DNA from: Prorocentrum cordatum | Lineage: Eukaryota > Sar > Dinophyceae > Prorocentrales > Prorocentraceae | Direction: 5' to 3' | Assembly (NCBI GenBank): GCA_963575745.1 | Contig: CAUYUJ010020524.1 | Span: forward strand, 27,206 to 91,205 | Length of the DNA stretch: 64,000 nt | Made by a program: the position numbers and the translations under genes | Shown: positions 59,227 through 64,000 of the stretch, one piece after another | Position numbering within the stretch: the stretch's first letter is position 1 | Layout: every line of letters begins with the position of its first letter | The notes under the pieces: model-generated | Seen by the model: only the letters and a program-made list of their open reading frames with translations | Database searches by the model: none | What the model was told of the DNA's origin: nothing

Positions 59227-59979
59227 GAAGGTATCGATCTTGATGTACCCTGCCGAGGGCTGTGCTGTGCTGCGCCGTGCTGAATTGCGATGTGCCATGG
59301 CGCGACTGTGCTCTATAGCCTCGTGGATCGAGTCCTCCTTTGCATCCGAGTCCTGACCGAACTGATCTGGATCTTAAGCTCGAGCTGCCTGAACACATAG
59401 TAGCTGCCCCAGAGCTAATGGACAGGGGAACATGCCAGGAGGACGCGCCGCGAAACGTCCCAAGGGATGCGCCAGGCGACGTGCCAGGGGACGTGCCATG
59501 GGGTCGCACCGCGGGACGTGCCAAGGGGACGCGCTACGGAACGTGCCAATGGATGTGCCACGGGATGTGCCAGGGGACGCGCGACGCGACGTGCCAGGGG
59601 GACTCGCCAAAGGACGCCCCACGGAACGTGCCAAGGAACGTGCCAAGTTGCAATGCTGAGTGCATCGACCTTGATGTACCGTGCCGAAATCAGTGCTGTG
59701 CTGCGCCGTGCTGAATTGCGATGTGCCATGGCGCGATTGTGCTCTATAGCCTCGTGGATCGAGTCCTCCTTTGCATCCGAGTCCTGACCGAACTGATCTG
59801 GATCTTAAGCTCGAGCTGCCTGAACACATAGTAGCTGCCCCAGAGCTAATGGACAGGGGAACATGCCAGGAGGACGCGACGCAGAACGTCTCAAGGGACG
59901 CGCCAAGCGACGTGCCAAGGGACGTGCCATGGGGACGCACCGCGGGACCTGCCAAGGGGACGCGCTACGGAACGTGCTG
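59227..59979. repeat. Direct duplication, two ~320-bp copies 431 bp apart
   Basis: Copies at 59,227-59,547 and 59,658-59,979, almost identical over GAATTGCGATGTGCCATGGC to GACGCGCTACGGAACGTGC. Between and within them are GGGACGTGCCAAG-type short repeats. Confidence 0.9.
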
Positions 59980-59984
59980 GGGAC

Positions 59985-60560
59985 AAGCGTTTCGCTCGAG
60001 ACATCCTGTCAAAATCATTTGAATTCCTACGCGCGGGACGCTGCACGCGCGAGACATCCTCGGAATTCCTGCGAGCGGGACGTGAAACAAGCATTTCGCC
60101 TGAGACATCCTTTGAATTCTGGCCCCCCACGAGGCCACCGCTCGAGACATCCTCCAATTTTGCAAAACCAGCGTTTCGCTCGAGACATCCTCAACAAATT
60201 ATGAAAAACAAGCGTTTCGCTCGAGACAGCCTGTCAAAATCCCAAGAAATCCAAATACCCGCGCGCGGGACGCGGCACGCGCGAGACATCCTTGGAATTC
60301 CTGTGCGAGGGGCGCTTTTCCGTGTCGCGGTCGGCTCTGCAAAACCAGCGTGTCGCTCGAGACATCCTCAACAAATTCTGAAACCAAGCGTTTCGCTCGA
60401 GACATCCCCAACTCTGCAAAACCAGCGTCTCGCTCGAGACATCCTCAACAAATTCTGAACATCCTGGGGCCTCCTGGGGCTTCCTTGGGCCATGCCCCTG
60501 ACCAAAACGTGTCCCGCACCCTGTGATTTATCGATCGCGATTTCAAAAACAAGCGTTTCG
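59985..60560. repeat. Tandem repeat with GTTTCGCTCGAGACATCCTC core
   Basis: About ten units of 35-60 bp, each with (T/G)TTCGCTCGAGACATCC followed by CAACAAATTCTGAAA or related. The core matches that of the arrays at 30.5-31.8 and 32.9-33.35 kb except at two or three positions. Confidence 0.85.
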
Positions 60561-61618
60561 CTAGGGACATCCTCAAGTTTTTACTCGCCGGCCCTACGCG
60601 ACCTCGTTATTTATCGCAAAAGAAATTCGCTGGCCCTACAGCCGTCAAAACCGGGGGGAAACCAACTAAAAGAGAACCCTGGGCTCAGGCCCTTTCCGGG
60701 AAAAGGGGGGGAGGGGCAGGCCGACAACCTAAGCTTTGCGCTGTGGGAAGTTCTGCATGTGCCCGCGCACGCCCAGTGCTTCGGCCCCTGCAGCTGTACT
60801 ACTATCCTGCTGCGAGGATGCGGGCGCCGTCTGGGAATGCCGAAAGACATGTCTGGACCTGCTCAACTGACAAGTTGGTTTGTCGGGGGTGTTGAGCCCG
60901 ATAACCCGGGTTATCGCCGGACCCTTAAAAACAGTCTCTTTGTGACCCGAATTATCCGGAACAGCTCCAGTACAGGGCGATTCTGGTTTGGGCCCTCAGC
61001 GCACGAACCAGGAGTTATTCCTGACCACCCCCAGCCCCGATGATTCGGGGCTCTGAGTTGATGTATCTTGGGCTGGGTTGGCTCTGCTCTCCTTCCTATT
61101 CCTCCTCCTTCTCCTGGATGAAGGCCGATTGGGACAGCGGCGGCTCTCCCACCTGGCCCAAACCCGCTCAACATGAATTCCCAGACCCCTCCTGGAGTTC
61201 ATCCTGACACGTTTTCGAGGCGGATCCAGCCGTGGCGACGAGAAGCCTCCAGGAGGCCCATAAGAAGCCAAATGCGCCATGGAGGGCCGCGGTTTTATCG
61301 ACTGGCCCCCCTCCGATGATCCTCTCCCTTCGTTGCCATCGCCGTCCACATCATCTTCGGTCCTCTTCCGCACGCCGCTTCCAGACAGGGCGAGTGCCCC
61401 GCAGCGTCCTGCTGCCTCTGCACCGCCTTCCTCCTGTAGCTGGTGGCGAGCACGCGGGCGAACTCGTCCCTGCTCATCCTGATCTTGCCGTCCGGAGAAG
61501 CGGCCTGTGCGGGAACGCGCGGCCGCAACTGCGAGGCGGGGATTCATCCATGTCCACCCCCTGGGAACCGAAGTCCTGGTGTCCCAGCCGGCGGTGGACA
61601 TGGATATGGATATGGATG
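60561..61618. other. No confident gene; possible EF-hand relic
   Basis: A minus-strand stretch at about 61,510-61,440 reads [20 protein letters not shown], resembling the end of an EF-hand loop and its exiting helix, but it is short and isolated. A perfect 18-bp palindrome centred on CCCGGG lies at 60,899-60,916. Confidence 0.25.
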
Positions 61619-61622
61619 TGGA

Positions 61623-61681
<59 letters not shown>

Positions 61682-61726
61682 CTTATATATAATGTATACT
61701 GTATGGATATGTATATCACACATATA

Positions 61727-61760
<34 letters not shown>

Positions 61761-61765
61761 GCCCC
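61619..61765. repeat. (TA)n microsatellite
   Basis: Two long TA runs separated by GTATACTGTATGGATATG-type DNA. Confidence 0.95.
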
Positions 61766-61780
61766 CCCGGGGGCCGAATA

Positions 61781-62545
61781 TGTCCATAACCCTTTCTCTT
61801 TACCTTCCCACTCCAAGGGGTCTGTGGCTAGCGTCGCTAGCAACCACCAGCTGGAGAGGCATGCGCCAGGCCCCTCACCACTCGAGACCTACCCCCAAGA
61901 CCTCAGGAGACCTCCAGGCAACCCCGAGGACACCCAAGGAATCTCTTTGCAGGGTACCCCAAGGTCGAGGCCCGAGGAGAAACCGAAAGACTCCAGTCCA
62001 GGAAGCTCGACCCAGGGAATCCCGAGGGAACGCCGAGGCCTGAGGAGGGCTAGATCGGAGCGGACAGGCGGCTAGCCTCTATACAGCGTTGGGGTAAAAG
62101 TGCCTCGCATCCACGAAGTAGGCCAGGCACTACTATAGGGTGGCGCGGGCGGGAACCACAAAGAGATCTACGTAGGGATGTGGCGTTTCTCGGTTTCCGA
62201 GTGTTATGTTACAATCGTCCCGATAACTGCTCATAGCCCTTTTCTCTTTACCTTCCCACGCCAAGGGGTCTGTGGCTAGCGTCGCTAGCAACCACCAGCT
62301 GGAGAGGCATGCGCCAGGCCCCTCACCGCTCGAGACCTACCCCCAAGACCTCAGGAGACCTCCAGGCAGCCCCGAGGACACCCAAGGAATCTCTTTGCGG
62401 GGTACCCCAAGGTCGAGGCCCGAGGAGAACCCGAAAGACTCCAGTCCAGGAAGCTCGGCCCAGGGAATCCCGAGGGAACGCCGAGGCCTGAGGAGGGCTA
62501 GATCGGAGCGGACAGGCGGCTAGCCTCTATACAGCGTGGGGGTAT
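61781..62545. repeat. Pair of ~316-bp direct repeats, 447 bp apart
   Basis: Copies at 61,781-62,096 and 62,228-62,545 are nearly identical (ACCTTCCCACnCCAAGGGGT ... CTATACAGCGTnGGGGTA), with ~130 bp of unrelated DNA between. Both start with TG, but the shared sequence runs past the only candidate CA end, so tandem duplication explains them better than LTRs. Confidence 0.85.
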
Positions 62546-62554
62546 TCCACGGAC

Positions 62555-64000
62555 TCACAAAATTGGCACGGGAGGACTCACGTGTCGTGTCTCAAGATCT
62601 CTTTCACAGCGTATCGCATATGTTCTGACTTTCCCCTGCAACTTTCGACTGATAAGACCACGCGCAAAGTGTTGGATCAACCTGTGGTCATCAGGAGCAG
62701 GAGTGACTTGGACTATGCCTGCAACTGCTTGCTCAATGTAAATCTGTGCGGCCATTGTGAACTTCATCTGCCTTTCATGATCGTTGTCTCCATATTTTGA
62801 TGCGACATGAAGTCGCACGTGGCACCACCACGACGGCATGGGTACCGCGAGAAGCGGAAATTCTCGAGGTGAAGGGACGCCAGCAGCTTTTTCCCCCGCA
62901 ACTGCGAAGCTGCGCTGGCGACCGTGTGCTGATCGTGTCTGGAGGCGCTGCGTGTACATACCAGCGCTACCAGATCCACTGCGATGGGGCAGCCGACAAC
63001 GACCATCTCGGTAGTGGCTTTGCGGTGCCCTGTCTTGGTCTCAAGCAAGCGGGCACTGACTCTGCCCTTGATGATTGCAACCTGCTGCTTGGACCATGTG
63101 AACACCTCTGTTGTGGGAAAAAGACCTGCGAAACCTAATGCGAGGAGGGTGCTGATGTCCACAGCATCACACTCGATGGCGAGGGCGACTATTCCCAGAA
63201 TGAGCTCTGGCGTGGCCTTGAGCAGACCCCATGACAACCCCCAGCTCTGTTTGACTGAGGGAAAGAGGAGGACCACCGCAGCGACAGCATAGTTGGCAAA
63301 GCTAACGGGCTGGCCTTCGCTCCAGAGCATCTCTATGTACTCGGCGATGCCCTCGTCGGTGTCCAGCGGCCCTGATGCACTCGATGATGGGGTAGAGGCC
63401 TCCCGTCGCACAGGGGGCGGCCCACTGGCGCAGGAGCCACTGCAGCCTGGTACTGGACGACCGCTCCCTCGTAGTGATCGCTGCCAACCTGCGGGTCAAA
63501 CAGGTGGACAAACCTGGCGCTGAGGTGCTCTGTGGAGCGAGTCCTCCAAAGCAGGGCTGCGACTCCCGCCTGCAGCTCGCGGGCGTGGATGTGGATGTCA
63601 ATGCTGCCTTGCCACCTCAGCGAGACCGCGACTCTCCAGTTCCAGTTGAAGGGGCTGATGCTCGCCCGCGGCCCCGCCTTGGGTCGGTATAGCAGGCCCA
63701 CGGCTAGACGAATGTCGCTCCCACTGCGATCACTTAGTGCAAGGAACTCGCCTGTGAATTCTGAGGCCAGCTTCTTGTCGTACTCGGCTGTGCCCTTCGT
63801 GTAGGTGCCGATCTCGCCCCAGACCAGCGGGCACGACCCCCGCGCGAACAGAGCTTCAGCAGGTAGCCCGCGAGCAAGGAGTCCTCGAGCCCGAAACAGC
63901 TGCTGGAGGAGCCAGGAGACCGAATACACTGAATAAGAGTTGCCCAAGAGAAAGCTCCTCGCGTCAGCAACTCCTTGGGCCTCAGGGTCTTGTGGGCGAC
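62555..64000 (-). pseudogene. Tyrosine-recombinase retroelement relic (DIRS-like), partial and frame-broken
   Basis: The right part (about 63,640-63,440) reads HARELQAGVAALLWRTRSTE then FVHLFDPQVG and, after a frame change, RSSSTRLQWLLRQ, resembling the RNase H-like segment of DIRS-type elements. After another frame change (about 63,390-62,780): DEGIAEYIEMLWSEGQPVS, SWGLLKATPELILG and ETKTGHRKATTEMVVVG, then RRGGATCDF (62,819-62,843), the box II-like part of a tyrosine recombinase. After a 1-nt slip: AAQIYIEQA with the candidate catalytic Tyr codon at 62,738-62,740. At least three frame changes are present. The RT portion would lie to the right of the window. The recombinase identification rests on motif order only. 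Confidence 0.55.

Noticed and set aside
61781-62545. Miniature LTR retrotransposon (TRIM)
   Set aside because: Direct repeats share sequence beyond any CA end, and no primer site or target duplication was found.
1-64000. Dinoflagellate spliced-leader relics
   Set aside because: I did not find the spliced-leader 22-mer or its complement by eye; a proper search would be needed to exclude degenerate copies.

Overview
The window looks like repeat-dense nuclear DNA from a protist, most probably a dinoflagellate. This is an inference from several things together: GC-rich DNA, dense mini- and microsatellites, degenerate Ty1/copia elements with oversized polyproteins, a tyrosine-recombinase retroelement relic of a type I associate with dinoflagellates, and very few host genes. 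I saw no rRNA, tRNA or CRISPR and no bacterial gene organisation. No species can be named from the sequence.

1-19.5 kb holds two related copia-type LTR retrotransposons, both on the minus strand. Element A (1-13,844, left end beyond the window) has one uninterrupted reading frame from an ATG at 13,582 to the left edge, more than 4,500 codons. In order it encodes Gag with three CCCH zinc fingers, protease, integrase, reverse transcriptase, RNase H and a further ~1,640 residues. That extension ends in a recognisable Tpt1/KptA-type RNA 2'-phosphotransferase domain. Element B (13,845-19,519) is a diverged, mutated relative; A appears to sit inside it. B in turn interrupts an SGNH/GDSL-like hydrolase gene (19,515-20,250). 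The order of events reads host gene, then B, then A. The A/B primer binding site resembles an anticodon-arm (half-tRNA) site rather than a 3'-CCA site, so an RNA-end-processing domain on the same polyprotein is suggestive. This is the most interesting system in the window.

21-40 kb is mostly repeats: long triplet tracts, GC-rich minisatellite modules carrying a recurring AT-rich core, two related 77-bp arrays, a ~65-bp array, and two small palindrome families. One broken, unidentified minus-strand coding region lies at 26.8-29.8 kb.

40.28-47.07 kb is a second, structurally complete copia-type element (C). It has near-identical 172/173-bp LTRs, a perfect 5-bp target duplication and a 3'-CCA-type primer site. 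It carries Gag-protease, integrase and RT-RNase H in three different frames, and an Asp-to-Asn change in the RT active site. An unoccupied paralogue of its insertion site lies at 34.4-35.3 kb.

47-62.5 kb is noncoding repeat DNA: three fold-back elements, a ~31-copy 77-bp array, GC-rich arrays punctuated by an AATAAAG motif, and local duplications. The right end (62.56-64 kb) holds a frame-broken retroelement with RNase H-like and tyrosine recombinase segments (DIRS-like), entering from beyond the window.
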